A DNA stretch of 29,035 nucleotides from JBGPIK01 sp041484845 (GCA_041484845.1 JBGPIK010000035.1:1-29035), one strand, 5' to 3'; counted from the stretch's first letter, positions 14,185 to 22,563 are shown. The notes: generated by a model from the sequence alone, not told the origin. Translations and numbers: made by a program.

Positions 14185-16452
14185 ATGTTAACCAAAATGA
14201 TAAGCGAGCGTGCATCGCTCAATGAATCAACGTCTAAACTACGGTTTAAAAAATTCCGGATTGTTCTCATTAAACCCTCCAAGTACGACGACCACGGTTA
14301 TGTGATTCGCTTTTGGAAAGGCGTGCTCCCGAGCAACACGCTCAACGTCTTGCACGGTCTAACCGAAGAGGTGAAAAGCAGCGGTGTGTTCGGCAACCTT
14401 AAAATAGAGATCGTCACCTTTGATGAGACGGCAGAAAAACTGCCGGTAAAAAAAATTATCCGCTGGAGCCGGCGCCGCTCTAGCAAACTCATTGTGGGGC
14501 TGGTGGGAGTCCAAACCAACCAGTTTCCACGGGCCTTCAATCTGGCTCGGCAGTTCCGCGCCGCGGGGATCGATGTGATCATGGGCGGATTCCATACCAG
14601 CGGCACCATCAATATGCTAGGTGAGGAGGAACCGGACATCCAGGCTTTGGTTAAAGAATCCATTTCGGTCGTTTCCGGTGAAGTCGAGGAAAACTGGGCG
14701 GAGATCCTGGCGGATGCGCTCCAGGGCCGATTAAAGCCCATTTATTCATTCGCCCAAGACCTGCAAAACCTCGTCGATATCGGCGATGCGCCGCTTCCGC
14801 GAATCAGTCCCAAGACCATGCGCCATTTTGCCAAACCCTCATTCGGCACCGCAGACACCTCCCGTGGGTGTCCTTTCGCATGCTCCTTTTGCACCATCAT
14901 AAACGTCCAGGGCCGTAAAATGCGCGAGCGCAGCCCTGAGAGTATCGCTCAAATGCTGCGCAGGAACTATCACGAACACGGAGTTTCCTTCTACTTCTTT
15001 ACGGACGACAACTTTGCCCGCAAAAAACTCTGGCGTGAGACCTTCGAAGAAATCATTAAGCTAAGGAAAGACGGCATCAAAATTTCTTTCATGATGCAGG
15101 TAGACTTGGCGCGCAAACCGGACGATTTTGTGCGGCTTGCAGCCGAAGCGGGTTGCACCCAGGTGTTTATCGGCATGGAGAGCGTGAACCCCCAGAATCT
15201 CAAGGCCGAAGGCAAAGGGCAAAATCACGTCGAAGAGTACCAGAAAATTATCGCCGAGTGGCATGACGCCGGCATCGTCGTCCATACCGGGTACATTATT
15301 GGACTGCCCTTTGACACCAAAGAGCAAGTGCCGCAGGACATCCGCTACCTTATGGATGTGATCCAGCCTGATCAGTCCTCTTTCTTTATGCTGACCCCCC
15401 TCCCCGGCTCCCACGATCACCGCGAGATGAAAAAGCGCGGCGAGTGGATGGATCCCGATTTCAACAAGCGCGACTCTTTCCATGCGACCGTTGAGCATCC
15501 CCATATGACGGCGGAGGAATGGACCGAAGCCTACCAGGACGCATGGAAAACTTTCTACAGCAAGGAGAACATGATCAAGATCCTGTCGCGCTGGAACCAT
15601 CACCCGAGGAATTATTGGAACCTCATGACGATCTTTTTCTGGTACAAAAACGCCGCGCTCATCGAAAGGGAACACCCGATGATCGCCGGTTTCTTTAGAT
15701 TGAAGGACCGGCTATCGCGCCGGCCCGGCTTCGCCATCGATCCCCTGCCGATCCATTTCTGGAAGCGCGCTAAAGAAGTCATCCATCTCTTCATCTCATG
15801 GGCCAAATTTCTAAAAGAGATGGAAGAAGTATGGCTGCAAACGCGCAAGAAGAGCGAACAGGAAGAGAAATGGCTTGAGGAGGCGCAGCGAATTCAGGGC
15901 GAGATTTGGCAGGCTCTCAAAGTCGCGGAATGGCAAAAGGCTTATAGCAACGCCAAAGCGAACCTTCCCGCTAGGGCTAAAGCGCTGTTGGACCCTTTCG
16001 AAGAGTTGGCTTCAAAGATACTGTTCACGCCAAAAGATCTAAACATCTTCCTGCGGCAATGGGAGGGCCTGCAATCCAGATTGCAGCAAGTACGGCTTTA
16101 TCTTAGCCGCGACGGCGAGCCTGTCCGCGGCTGGCTCGATGAGATGCTTCGTATTCACAGGAGCATCCGGCTGGGGAGCAGGATACAGGAATGGCAGGAG
16201 GCTTACTCGGGACTACGACACAGCCTGCCGGCAAAATACCGGCTTATTCATGCCAAGTTCGACGCTTTGAGCAATCGCGCCCTCTACTCGCGTGAACCGC
16301 TCGACCGCTTCTGGAACAACACCATGGAACAATTGAGAGCGATGAGAATATGGAACATCGATCCCGGGAAACTCACCGTCAGCCTGATCAAGGATTTCTT
16401 TCTTACTACGTCGTTTGTCTTCACCTTCCGCGCCGGCTCGCGGGTTAAGTAA
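14185..16452 (+). CDS. B12-binding-domain radical SAM protein with duplicated C-terminal module
   Basis: A 755-aa protein. Residues about 25-175 form a cobalamin-binding-like Rossmann domain beginning RIVLIKPSKYDDHGYVIRFW; the classic DxHxxG base-off motif is not present. The radical SAM core (about 215-450) has the [4Fe-4S] motif C229-x3-C233-x2-C236 in 'SRGCPFACSFCTI', followed by 'YFFTDDNFAR' and 'VFIGMESVNPQNL'. It should cleave S-adenosylmethionine to a radical and modify an unknown substrate. The C-terminal part (about 540-740) is helical, rich in Trp and charged residues, and holds two copies of an 80-residue module (566-640 and 653-727). This extension is unusual and may bind a partner. 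GAAGAG lies 8 nt upstream of the ATG. The end of the gene overlaps a terminator hairpin. Confidence 0.88.
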   Translation: MLTKMISERASLNESTSKLRFKKFRIVLIKPSKYDDHGYVIRFWKGVLPSNTLNVLHGLTEEVKSSGVFGNLKIEIVTFDETAEKLPVKKIIRWSRRRSSKLIVGLVGVQTNQFPRAFNLARQFRAAGIDVIMGGFHTSGTINMLGEEEPDIQALVKESISVVSGEVEENWAEILADALQGRLKPIYSFAQDLQNLVDIGDAPLPRISPKTMRHFAKPSFGTADTSRGCPFACSFCTIINVQGRKMRERSPESIAQMLRRNYHEHGVSFYFFTDDNFARKKLWRETFEEIIKLRKDGIKISFMMQVDLARKPDDFVRLAAEAGCTQVFIGMESVNPQNLKAEGKGQNHVEEYQKIIAEWHDAGIVVHTGYIIGLPFDTKEQVPQDIRYLMDVIQPDQSSFFMLTPLPGSHDHREMKKRGEWMDPDFNKRDSFHATVEHPHMTAEEWTEAYQDAWKTFYSKENMIKILSRWNHHPRNYWNLMTIFFWYKNAALIEREHPMIAGFFRLKDRLSRRPGFAIDPLPIHFWKRAKEVIHLFISWAKFLKEMEEVWLQTRKKSEQEEKWLEEAQRIQGEIWQALKVAEWQKAYSNAKANLPARAKALLDPFEELASKILFTPKDLNIFLRQWEGLQSRLQQVRLYLSRDGEPVRGWLDEMLRIHRSIRLGSRIQEWQEAYSGLRHSLPAKYRLIHAKFDALSNRALYSREPLDRFWNNTMEQLRAMRIWNIDPGKLTVSLIKDFFLTTSFVFTFRAGSRVK

Positions 16453-16480
16453 CTGTCCGCGAGCCGCCGGTAATTGTTTT
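16435..16480 (+). terminator. Terminator overlapping the end of the radical SAM gene
   Basis: GGCTCGCGG (16435-16443) pairs perfectly with CCGCGAGCC (16457-16465). The loop contains the TAA stop, and a TTGTTTT tract follows near 16474-16480. This is a rho-independent-type hairpin that includes the last codons of the gene. Confidence 0.65.
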
Positions 16481-16694
16481 GTAAATCGGCGCCGAGTTAA
16501 CCCATGTCTACGCGACCCGGTACGGATCGAGACTTATCTCCTCGAAAATGCCTGAAGGGTTAAAACAGCGCGTGAATCGCAGACAAGCAGTCCGTGGTAG
16601 CGGACGACTTTCCGTCGACTAACAACAGCGTCACGATTATCACAGTCGATGACGCTTCAGCGCTACGCGAACCGGTCAAGAGGAAAATAGAGCA

Positions 16695-18611
16695 ATGGTA
16701 AAGACTACCAGAGATCGAAGCAATTTTTCGGGCCGTAACCGGCCGAGTAACGGAAAATTACCATCTCTGACCGCCGTCGCGAGCGTCGTGCTGATTATTG
16801 CGTCGCTTTATTGGGCGCAAGCGGTTCTGATCCCGATTGCTCTCGCGATCATGTTAACCTTTCTGCTGAGTCCGGTTGCCGGCGCCCTGGAACGCATAGC
16901 TCTTGGACGACTCCCTTCAGTCATCTTTATCGTAGTTCTTACATTTTCACTCCTGGGAGGAATAGGCTGGATCGTCACCCTTCAATTTGGAAGCCTGGCT
17001 AACGAGCTACCCACATATAGAAAGAATATCAGGCAAAAAATAACCGACATACGTGAGGCGGGTAAGGGAGGTGCTCTAGAGAAAGTTCAGAAGACCGCCG
17101 AGGATGTGAAAGAGGAATTTCAGAAGAAGGACGAACCCGCAAAGGCCCAAGAAAAGCCCCGTGAGGTTGTCGTAAAGGCCGAGGAGTCGTCCACGTTTTG
17201 GCCCATTCCATTGGCCGTCGGCCCGATGGTGGAGCGGTTCACCGGCGCTGGCTTTGTGATTGTGCTGGTGATCTTCATGCTCATTCAGCGCGAAGACCTG
17301 CGCAACCGTTTGATCCGTCTCATCGGTTATGGCCGCCTGACGGTTACCACCAGGGCACTGGAAGAGGCGGGCGACCGGATCAGCCGCTACCTACTCATGC
17401 AGACAATCATCAATTCCTCCTTCGGACTAGCGGTGGGTTTGGCGCTTTATCTGATCGGCGTCCCCTACGCTGTGCTTTGGGGCTTTTTCGCGGCCGCGTT
17501 GCGTTTCATTCCCTATGTCGGACCCTTTGCGGCGGCAATCATGCCGAGTGCCCTTAGCCTGGCGGTTTTTGAAGGTTGGCTGTGGCCGATCCTGGTTGTG
17601 GGAATCTTTGTGGTTTTGCAACTCAGCTGTAATATGGTTGTGGAGCCCTTGCTCTATTCCGAGAGCGCAGGCGTTTCGGGGGTTGGACTTCTAGTCGCAG
17701 TCGCTTTCTGGACTTGGCTTTGGGGGCCGGTCGGACTCGTTCTTGCCACCCCGCTCACGGTCTGTGTTGTCGTGCTGGGCAAGTACGTACCCGGGATGGA
17801 TTTTATCGGAGTGCTGATAAGCGATCAGCCGGCCATGAAATCAAACATTAGCTACTATCAGAGATTGTTAGCTATGGACCAGGCCGAAGCGGCGGAAATC
17901 GTGGAAGAGCATCTCAAGAGCCATCCGGTAGAGCAGATCTACGACGACGTGCTACTACCCGCGCTGAGCTATGCTAAAAGAGATTGCGAGCTTGGGAGGT
18001 TAACGGAAAACGACCAGCAGTTTGTGTTCCAAGCGACACGGGAGATCCTCGACGATCTCAATAGTCTAAAGCCGGAGATCTCCTCGAAACCGCTAAATTC
18101 TGCAGCCGCCGCAACCATTGATGAGAATACTCCGGCCACTTCGCCGAAAGTGCGGATAATCGGCTGTCCGGCCCGCGACGAGGCGGATGAGCTGGCTCTG
18201 CAAATGTTCCGGCAGTTACTTGATTCCACCCGATACGACATTGAACTTATGGCCGAGGAGACACTCACCTCCGAAGTTGTCGCCCTAGCTGCTGAGAAAA
18301 GTCCGGCTCTGATTTGTATCGCCTCGTTACCGCCCGGCGGACTGGCCCAGACCAGATACCTTTGTAAACGGTTGCGGGCCCGTTTACCGGGTGTCAAGAT
18401 CGTGGTCGGTCGATGGGGAAGAGAAAGCGAAGATAGCAGCACGGTTCTGGTTTCTGCGGGCGCCGACAGGATCGGCACTACGCTGATTGAGACACGCGAT
18501 CAGATGGATCACTTGATCCAAATTATCCCTCACTCCGAAAATCATTCCGGTCCGACCGTAGTGCCTTCCTCTGATCCTCACGAGACAGTTAACATCACGG
18601 TTTCTCCCTGA
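16695..18611 (+). CDS. AI-2E/PerM family membrane protein with large soluble C-terminal domain
   Basis: A 638-aa inner-membrane protein. Residues about 25-380 match the AI-2E/TqsA/PerM transporter family: N-terminal helices (SVVLIIASLYWAQAVLIPIA), a hydrophilic Lys/Glu-rich stretch at about 100-170, then 'LMQTIINSSFGLAVGLALYL', 'ALWGFFAAALRFIPYVGPF' and 'FWTWLWGPVGLVLATPLTV', the family's strongest block. Typical members end near residue 380. Here about 250 further residues follow, including a Rossmann-like region at about 505-600 (KVRIIGCPARDEADELALQM … ALICIASLPPGG … GVKIVVGRWG) that resembles a B12-binding-type or receiver-like fold without catalytic residues. The family exports small signals or ions; the substrate here is unknown. 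AGGA lies about 10 nt upstream of the ATG. Confidence 0.88.
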   Translation: MVKTTRDRSNFSGRNRPSNGKLPSLTAVASVVLIIASLYWAQAVLIPIALAIMLTFLLSPVAGALERIALGRLPSVIFIVVLTFSLLGGIGWIVTLQFGSLANELPTYRKNIRQKITDIREAGKGGALEKVQKTAEDVKEEFQKKDEPAKAQEKPREVVVKAEESSTFWPIPLAVGPMVERFTGAGFVIVLVIFMLIQREDLRNRLIRLIGYGRLTVTTRALEEAGDRISRYLLMQTIINSSFGLAVGLALYLIGVPYAVLWGFFAAALRFIPYVGPFAAAIMPSALSLAVFEGWLWPILVVGIFVVLQLSCNMVVEPLLYSESAGVSGVGLLVAVAFWTWLWGPVGLVLATPLTVCVVVLGKYVPGMDFIGVLISDQPAMKSNISYYQRLLAMDQAEAAEIVEEHLKSHPVEQIYDDVLLPALSYAKRDCELGRLTENDQQFVFQATREILDDLNSLKPEISSKPLNSAAAATIDENTPATSPKVRIIGCPARDEADELALQMFRQLLDSTRYDIELMAEETLTSEVVALAAEKSPALICIASLPPGGLAQTRYLCKRLRARLPGVKIVVGRWGRESEDSSTVLVSAGADRIGTTLIETRDQMDHLIQIIPHSENHSGPTVVPSSDPHETVNITVSP

Positions 18612-18657
18612 ACGAAAATGACCTAGCTCTATTCGCCTAAAACGGCCAGCCATCGCC

Positions 18658-18727
18658 GCGGGCCTCGCGATATTTATTTTCAAGCCCGTCTAATATTAGA
18701 CAGCAATCCTTCCCACGTCAGCGTATG
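18658..18727 (+). repeat. Promoter-region repeat, copy 1 (matches 19300-19369)
   Basis: GCGGGCCTC at 18658 begins a stretch that aligns without gaps (offset 642) to 19300-19369. Shared parts include GCGGGCCTCRCGATATTT, TTAGACRGCAATCC and GTCAGCGTA. The upstream region of the DUF3309 gene was evidently duplicated. Confidence 0.7.
18688..18727 (+). promoter_or_regulatory. Dyad promoter element upstream of DUF3309 gene 1
   Basis: GTCTAATATTAGAC (18688-18701), a perfect 14-bp palindrome, is followed by AGCAATCC…, and after 19 bp by GCGTATG (18721-18727). TAGACA at the end of the dyad is a good -35 match and stands 17 bp from AGCGTA, the candidate -10. A transcript starting near 18731 would have a leader of about 24 nt ending in GGAGG, which fits the gene start at 18755. 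The same architecture recurs at 22684, 24603 and, degenerate, at 19330. Confidence 0.65.
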
Positions 18728-18740
18728 TATGAATTCATAC
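18727..18740. promoter_or_regulatory. 14-bp palindrome touching the DUF3309 ribosome binding site
   Basis: GTATGAATTCATAC is a perfect palindrome and is immediately followed by GGAGG. It could be a second operator or an RNA hairpin near the Shine-Dalgarno. At 24639-24651 the related TATGTTAAACATA occupies the same place relative to the dyad element. Confidence 0.5.
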
Positions 18741-18754
18741 GGAGGTAATTTGCC

Positions 18755-18904
18755 ATGGGCCTGATACTGTTGATCGTCTTAATTCTGTTCCTGGTGGGAG
18801 GTCTACCCCGCTGGGGCTATCACTCCTATGGCTATGGTCCCTCGGGGATCAGTGGGTTGGTGCTGATTTTCGTTATCATTCTGTTACTAACCGGCCGACT
18901 CTAA
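18755..18904 (+). CDS. DUF3309 family small membrane protein (copy 1)
   Basis: A 49-aa protein. Two hydrophobic segments (GLILLIVLILFLVGG and GLVLIFVIILLLTG) flank a central LPRWGYHSYGYGPSG loop. That is the hallmark of DUF3309, a family of tiny inner-membrane proteins of unknown role often found near stress genes. GGAGG lies 9 nt upstream. It follows a dyad promoter element with almost no spare leader. It is followed 75 nt later by an entericidin gene. A close paralog lies at 26916-27065, with similarity clear at nucleotide level. Confidence 0.85.
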   Translation: MGLILLIVLILFLVGGLPRWGYHSYGYGPSGISGLVLIFVIILLLTGRL

Positions 18905-18915
18905 AGTGTACGGTC

Positions 18916-18931
18916 TGGCACAGATAACGCT
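18916..18931 (+). promoter_or_regulatory. Weak sigma-54-type site before the entericidin gene
   Basis: TGGCACAGATAACGCT has the GG-N10-GC spacing of sigma-54 promoters and a full TGGCAC -24 box. The -12 box (ACGCT) departs from TTGCW. It shares GGTCTGGCACA with the site at 26857. A neighbouring enhancer-binding regulator is not seen. Confidence 0.35.
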
Positions 18932-18979
18932 CTGCATTATTGGTCTCAGAAAACAAAAACCGGAAATAGGAGATACACT

Positions 18980-19129
18980 ATGCGCCAAATAATCTTCGCG
19001 ACACTATGGATATTGATCCTCTTGGGCACGAACCTGGCTTGCAATACGGTTCACGGTATCGGGCAAGACGTCGAGCGGGCAGGCGAAAAGACTCAGGACG
19101 CGGCGGATGCCGTGAAGAAAAAAATGTAG
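18980..19129 (+). CDS. Entericidin A/B family lipoprotein
   Basis: A 49-aa small lipoprotein precursor. A short signal peptide (MRQIIFATLWILILLGTNLA) ends before the acylated Cys of LACN. The mature part is 'NTVHGIGQDVERAGEKTQD' followed by an Ala/Lys-rich end, which is the typical entericidin pattern. In enterobacteria EcnA/EcnB act as antidote and toxin lipoproteins in stationary phase; in other phyla the role is mostly a general stress or envelope protein of unknown action. AGGAG lies 6 nt upstream of the ATG. It probably forms a unit with the DUF3309 gene 75 nt upstream, with a possible internal sigma-54-like promoter. Confidence 0.88.
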   Translation: MRQIIFATLWILILLGTNLACNTVHGIGQDVERAGEKTQDAADAVKKKM

Positions 19130-19299
19130 TGCCGGTGCGGCTATGGCTAGAGATATTGGTGTCAGAGCCGCAAGGTTGAAGCTTGCCGGCAATATTTCGC
19201 TGCGACGGATACTTGGGTTGGACCTGCATTGCACGCGTATTAAAGAAAAAAAACTCACTGAGCCGCTAACTCGGGCCGGCTAGAGCGCTTCGCATGAGT

Positions 19300-19369
19300 G
19301 CGGGCCTCACGATATTTCTTTGTTAACGGGTTTCATGTTAGACGGCAATCCCCGACCCGTCAGCGTAGC
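19300..19369 (+). repeat. Promoter-region repeat, copy 2 with degenerate dyad
   Basis: This aligns gap-free to 18658-18727. Its dyad (19330-19343, GTTTCATGTTAGAC) has three changes in the left arm that break the palindrome. The 19-bp spacer and GCGTAGC (19363-19369) are kept. No gene follows in the plus direction, so it looks like a decaying copy left from a duplicated unit. Confidence 0.65.
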
Positions 19370-19654
19370 GTTAAGCAGTTTAAGGCAGAGCGGGGCCGGC
19401 CACCGTCAAGCGCGAAGATAATGACGCGCGGTCCGTTCTTAACCGTTGCCGTAGTAACTGGCTTTAGTCGCTCCAACCGCTGGTCCGTACGGCTTGACCG
19501 TTTCGGCGGACGCAACCCCGGACATTGAGAATTTTCAATCTGGCTCTCCAACATTACCGAGGGAGGGTAAGTTTCCATCCATGCGTGCGAATCGTAGACG
19601 CCATAAGCTAAACTTACGAAGTTCTCGAGGCGACGGGCAAGCCCCTGAGCAAAC

Positions 19655-19668
19655 AACCCAATAGGGTT
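19655..19668 (-). terminator. Possible weak terminator of the sHSP-lon operon
   Basis: On the minus strand AACCC-TATT-GGGTT is followed by GTTTG, 36 nt past the lon stop codon. The stem is only 5 bp and the U-tract is short, so the call is tentative. Confidence 0.35.
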
Positions 19669-19703
19669 CTCGTTAGATCATGCGATCCCATGCCTTCAAT
19701 AGA

Positions 19704-22112
19704 TCAGGGAATAGAATCAGCCGGTAGGCCTTCACTGCAAAAAGAGTCGTGGCAGGTTTCCGGTTCTAGAGCTAGCCGCAAGGCCTCGTCCGCGGATTTC
19801 AAAAATTCGCAGCGGAGTCCTTCGCGGCCTGCAGCGGAAATCTCCTCTAAGTCTCTTCGGTTCAACTCGGGAATTAAAACGCAGGAAATCCCAGCTCTTT
19901 TTGCCGCCAGCATCTTCTCCTTTATGCCTCCGACCGGTAGTACTAAGCCGCGGAGACTGATCTCGCCCGTCATGGCGACATCTTTGCTGATTCGTCGTCC
20001 CGTAACGAGCGAAACGAGCGCGACAAAAAGCGTGATCCCGGCGCTGGGCCCGTCCTTTGGTATCGCGCCCGCTGGGATATGGATGTGCAAGTCATTCTTT
20101 CTGAAAATATCGGAATCGATTCCGAGCGCCTGAGCGCGTGACTTCAAAAGACTCAATGCAGCCTGTGCGCTTTCTTTCATCACATCGCCAAGCTGGCCCG
20201 TTAACAGTAACTTGCCGTCTCCCGGCATCTTGGTCGCTTCGATAAACAAGATGTCTCCCCCAAACGGTGTCCAGGCCAAGCCGGTAGCGACTCCAGGCAA
20301 ACTAGTACGAAGCGCAATCTCGTTAAAGAACTTTTGCGGACCGAGGTAGGGATACAGAGATTCGACAGTAACGGTTACGGTCTGGTTGAATCCATCCGCG
20401 ATGCGCGTGGCCACACTCCGGCAAACAGCGGCCAACTCGCGCTCCAGTTGACGAACCCCGGCTTCGCGTGTGTAGGAGCGGATAATTCCCCTTATCGCAT
20501 CATCACTAAAATTAATTTCTCCGGGTTTGAGCCCATTTTCAGCCGTTTGCCTAGGAACAAGGTATCCTTTGGCAATGGCCAACTTCTCTTCCTCAATGTA
20601 TCCCGGCAATTCCAATATTTCCATGCGATCGCGCAGTGGGCCCGGAACCGTATCGAGCACATTGGCTGTGGCGATGAATAATATCTGGCTCAAATCGAAA
20701 GGCAGTGCGAGGTAATGGTCCTGAAAAGTTGCATTTTGAGCAGGGTCGAGGACCTCCAGCAAAGCAGCTGATGGGTTACCATGAAAGCTAGCGCTGAGCT
20801 TGTCGACTTCATCCAGCATGAAAACGGGATTTCTACTGCCGGCCTTTCTGATCCCTTGAATAATATTACCGGGCAGTGCACCGACATAGGTACGCCGATG
20901 TCCCCGAATATCCGCCTCATCGTGGACTCCGCCTAGACTTTGGCGCACGAACTTACGATTCATCGCTCGGGCGATACTTTGCCCAAGGGAGGTCTTACCT
21001 ACTCCCGGAGGACCGACTAAGCAAAGGATTGGGCTTTTCCCTTGCGGCATGAGTTTGCGAACAGCGAGAAATTCAACGATGCGCTTTTTCACTTTTTTGA
21101 GGCCATGATGGTCGGCGTCGAGAATCTCGCGTGCCTTGGGAAGATCGATCTCTTCCTTGGTGAAAATACTCCAAGGGAGGTCCACCAACCAATCGAAGTA
21201 TGTTCTCAACAATGAGTATTCAGGTGCCATCTCAGGAATGCGCTCCAAACGAGTCAGCTCTCTTAGCGCTTCCGTTTCAACATCCGGAGGCATTTTTGCC
21301 TCGTAGAGTTTTCTTCGCAGCTCTTCAGTTTCTACGCCTTTTCCATCCTCCTCGCCCAGCTCCTTTTGAATGGCCTTTAATTGCTCGCGCAGGAAATATT
21401 GGCGCCGGGATTTATCCATGGATTCCTTGGTTTCATCGCCGATTTTCCTGCTCAGTTCCAGCAATTCGATCTGACGTGCCAGCTTTTCTGAAACCCTTTG
21501 GGCTCGGGTCTCCGGGTCAAGGATCGCCAGAATTTCTTGCTTCTCGACGAACGGAAGGTCCAAGGTGGAAGCGATCACATCGATTACGGATAGGGGATCT
21601 TCAATCCTTTCGATCATCGATCTCAGTTCGCTCATGGGTTCAGGGAACAACGAGAGGGCCCTGGCTGCCTCTTGACGTAGGTGTAAGATTCTCGCCTCGA
21701 ACTCTTTCGTCTGCGGTATCTTTTCTTCCACCATAGTGACACGCGCAATGCAGACGGGATCGGTCTCAAGAAATTCAACGATCTCGAAACGGCGGCGGCC
21801 TTGAACGATGATCTGACGCTGTCCGTCCGGCAGGGCAAACATCCGTAGAACATCCGCGGCTGTACCTACTCCATACAGATCTTTGGGCTGTGGAACTTCT
21901 ATATTTGGATCGCGTTGGCCGACAAATCCTATAGGAAGTTGTTGGCGAACAGTCTCTTCGACAATTTGCATCCTTGCTGGGCGGCGGACCATAAGCGGCA
22001 TGATCATGGACGGAAAGAGCACCCGGTTGCGTAAAGGTATGATGGCCAATGCTCCCGCGGGAATATTGAGACGAGGATTAGACGTAGGGGATTGCCTCTC
22101 TTCAGCCTTCAT
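19704..22112 (-). CDS. lon: ATP-dependent Lon protease (endopeptidase La)
   Basis: An 802-aa cytosolic AAA+ serine protease that degrades misfolded and selected regulatory proteins. The N-terminal LAN domain (about 20-220) begins LAIIPLRNRVLFPSMIMPLM. The AAA+ module has Walker A G367PPGVGKT, Walker B 'PVFMLDEVDK' and sensor 'LFIATANVLDTVPGPLRDRM'. The protease domain has the catalytic dyad S690 (PKDGPSAG) and K733 (GGIKEK), spaced 43 residues as in E. coli Lon. Length and order are those of a full LonA. The start at 22112 is preferred because AGGAAG lies 7 nt upstream and it overlaps the sHSP stop codon (ATGA). A longer frame from 22172 would run into the sHSP gene. Expression is probably coupled to the sHSP gene. 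Confidence 0.97.
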   Translation of the reverse strand: MKAEERQSPTSNPRLNIPAGALAIIPLRNRVLFPSMIMPLMVRRPARMQIVEETVRQQLPIGFVGQRDPNIEVPQPKDLYGVGTAADVLRMFALPDGQRQIIVQGRRRFEIVEFLETDPVCIARVTMVEEKIPQTKEFEARILHLRQEAARALSLFPEPMSELRSMIERIEDPLSVIDVIASTLDLPFVEKQEILAILDPETRAQRVSEKLARQIELLELSRKIGDETKESMDKSRRQYFLREQLKAIQKELGEEDGKGVETEELRRKLYEAKMPPDVETEALRELTRLERIPEMAPEYSLLRTYFDWLVDLPWSIFTKEEIDLPKAREILDADHHGLKKVKKRIVEFLAVRKLMPQGKSPILCLVGPPGVGKTSLGQSIARAMNRKFVRQSLGGVHDEADIRGHRRTYVGALPGNIIQGIRKAGSRNPVFMLDEVDKLSASFHGNPSAALLEVLDPAQNATFQDHYLALPFDLSQILFIATANVLDTVPGPLRDRMEILELPGYIEEEKLAIAKGYLVPRQTAENGLKPGEINFSDDAIRGIIRSYTREAGVRQLERELAAVCRSVATRIADGFNQTVTVTVESLYPYLGPQKFFNEIALRTSLPGVATGLAWTPFGGDILFIEATKMPGDGKLLLTGQLGDVMKESAQAALSLLKSRAQALGIDSDIFRKNDLHIHIPAGAIPKDGPSAGITLFVALVSLVTGRRISKDVAMTGEISLRGLVLPVGGIKEKMLAAKRAGISCVLIPELNRRDLEEISAAGREGLRCEFLKSADEALRLALEPETCHDSFCSEGLPADSIP

Positions 22113-22540
22113 GAATGCTTCCTTAGCCGGATGATGAGTAGCCCATCCTGGAAAGATATTTCTCCTACCCATAGAGGATTATCCCCTGCCACTAACGTGA
22201 GTCGCCGTTCGAAATGACCGAGGGGAATTTCCCATAGCTTGAGTTCCCCGTCACTGCAGCATTTTGGCAGCGGCCGTTCGCCAGCAATGACAAGTTCGCG
22301 TCCCTCTAACCGTACGTTGACCCGGTCTGCTGCCACTCCAGCCAGGGCTGAAATCACCCACAGGCTCTCGTCGGTCTCGACGATGTTAACGGGAGGTTCC
22401 CAGCTTGGCGTTCTACCGTGAGATGTCCGATAGTGGGCGCCAGCGGCAATTTGCAAAAAATTTCTGTGAATCCGCTCTGCCCGCTGGAGCAGATCGCTAG
22501 CCCGATGCCAAATCAAGATATCCCAATCGCGTTCGGACAT
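22109..22540 (-). CDS. Hsp20/alpha-crystallin small heat shock protein
   Basis: A 143-aa ATP-independent holdase chaperone. The alpha-crystallin domain spans about residues 46-140: 'WEPPVNIVETDESLWVISAL' (beta2-3), 'VRLEGRELVIAGERP', a loop with two Cys (KCCSDG), 'IPLGHFERRLTLV' and the closing strand 'ISFQDGLLIIRLRK'. The usual A-x-x-x-x-GVL is represented by 'FQDGLLIIRL'. The C-terminus stops right after the domain, without an IxI tail. ATG 22540 is chosen; a TTG at 22564 would add eight residues, but the inferred promoter places transcription start downstream of it. The stop codon overlaps the lon start by 4 nt (ATGA), so translation of chaperone and protease is coupled. Confidence 0.92.
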   Translation of the reverse strand: MSERDWDILIWHRASDLLQRAERIHRNFLQIAAGAHYRTSHGRTPSWEPPVNIVETDESLWVISALAGVAADRVNVRLEGRELVIAGERPLPKCCSDGELKLWEIPLGHFERRLTLVAGDNPLWVGEISFQDGLLIIRLRKHS

Positions 22541-22563
22541 ATGATCCGAGCCTGCACGACACA

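Larger units (their letters stand above)
19130..19703. other. Intergenic region with a degenerate promoter duplicate
   Basis: About 570 nt between the convergent entericidin and lon genes, with no supported gene. It contains the duplicated upstream region (19300-19369) and a weak lon terminator (19655-19668). After the duplicate no DUF3309-like frame is visible. A 46-codon frame at 19143-19283 lacks a ribosome binding site. Confidence 0.5.

Noticed and set aside
19143..19283. 46-codon frame after the entericidin gene
   Set aside because: No Shine-Dalgarno and no signature; composition like the surrounding intergenic DNA.
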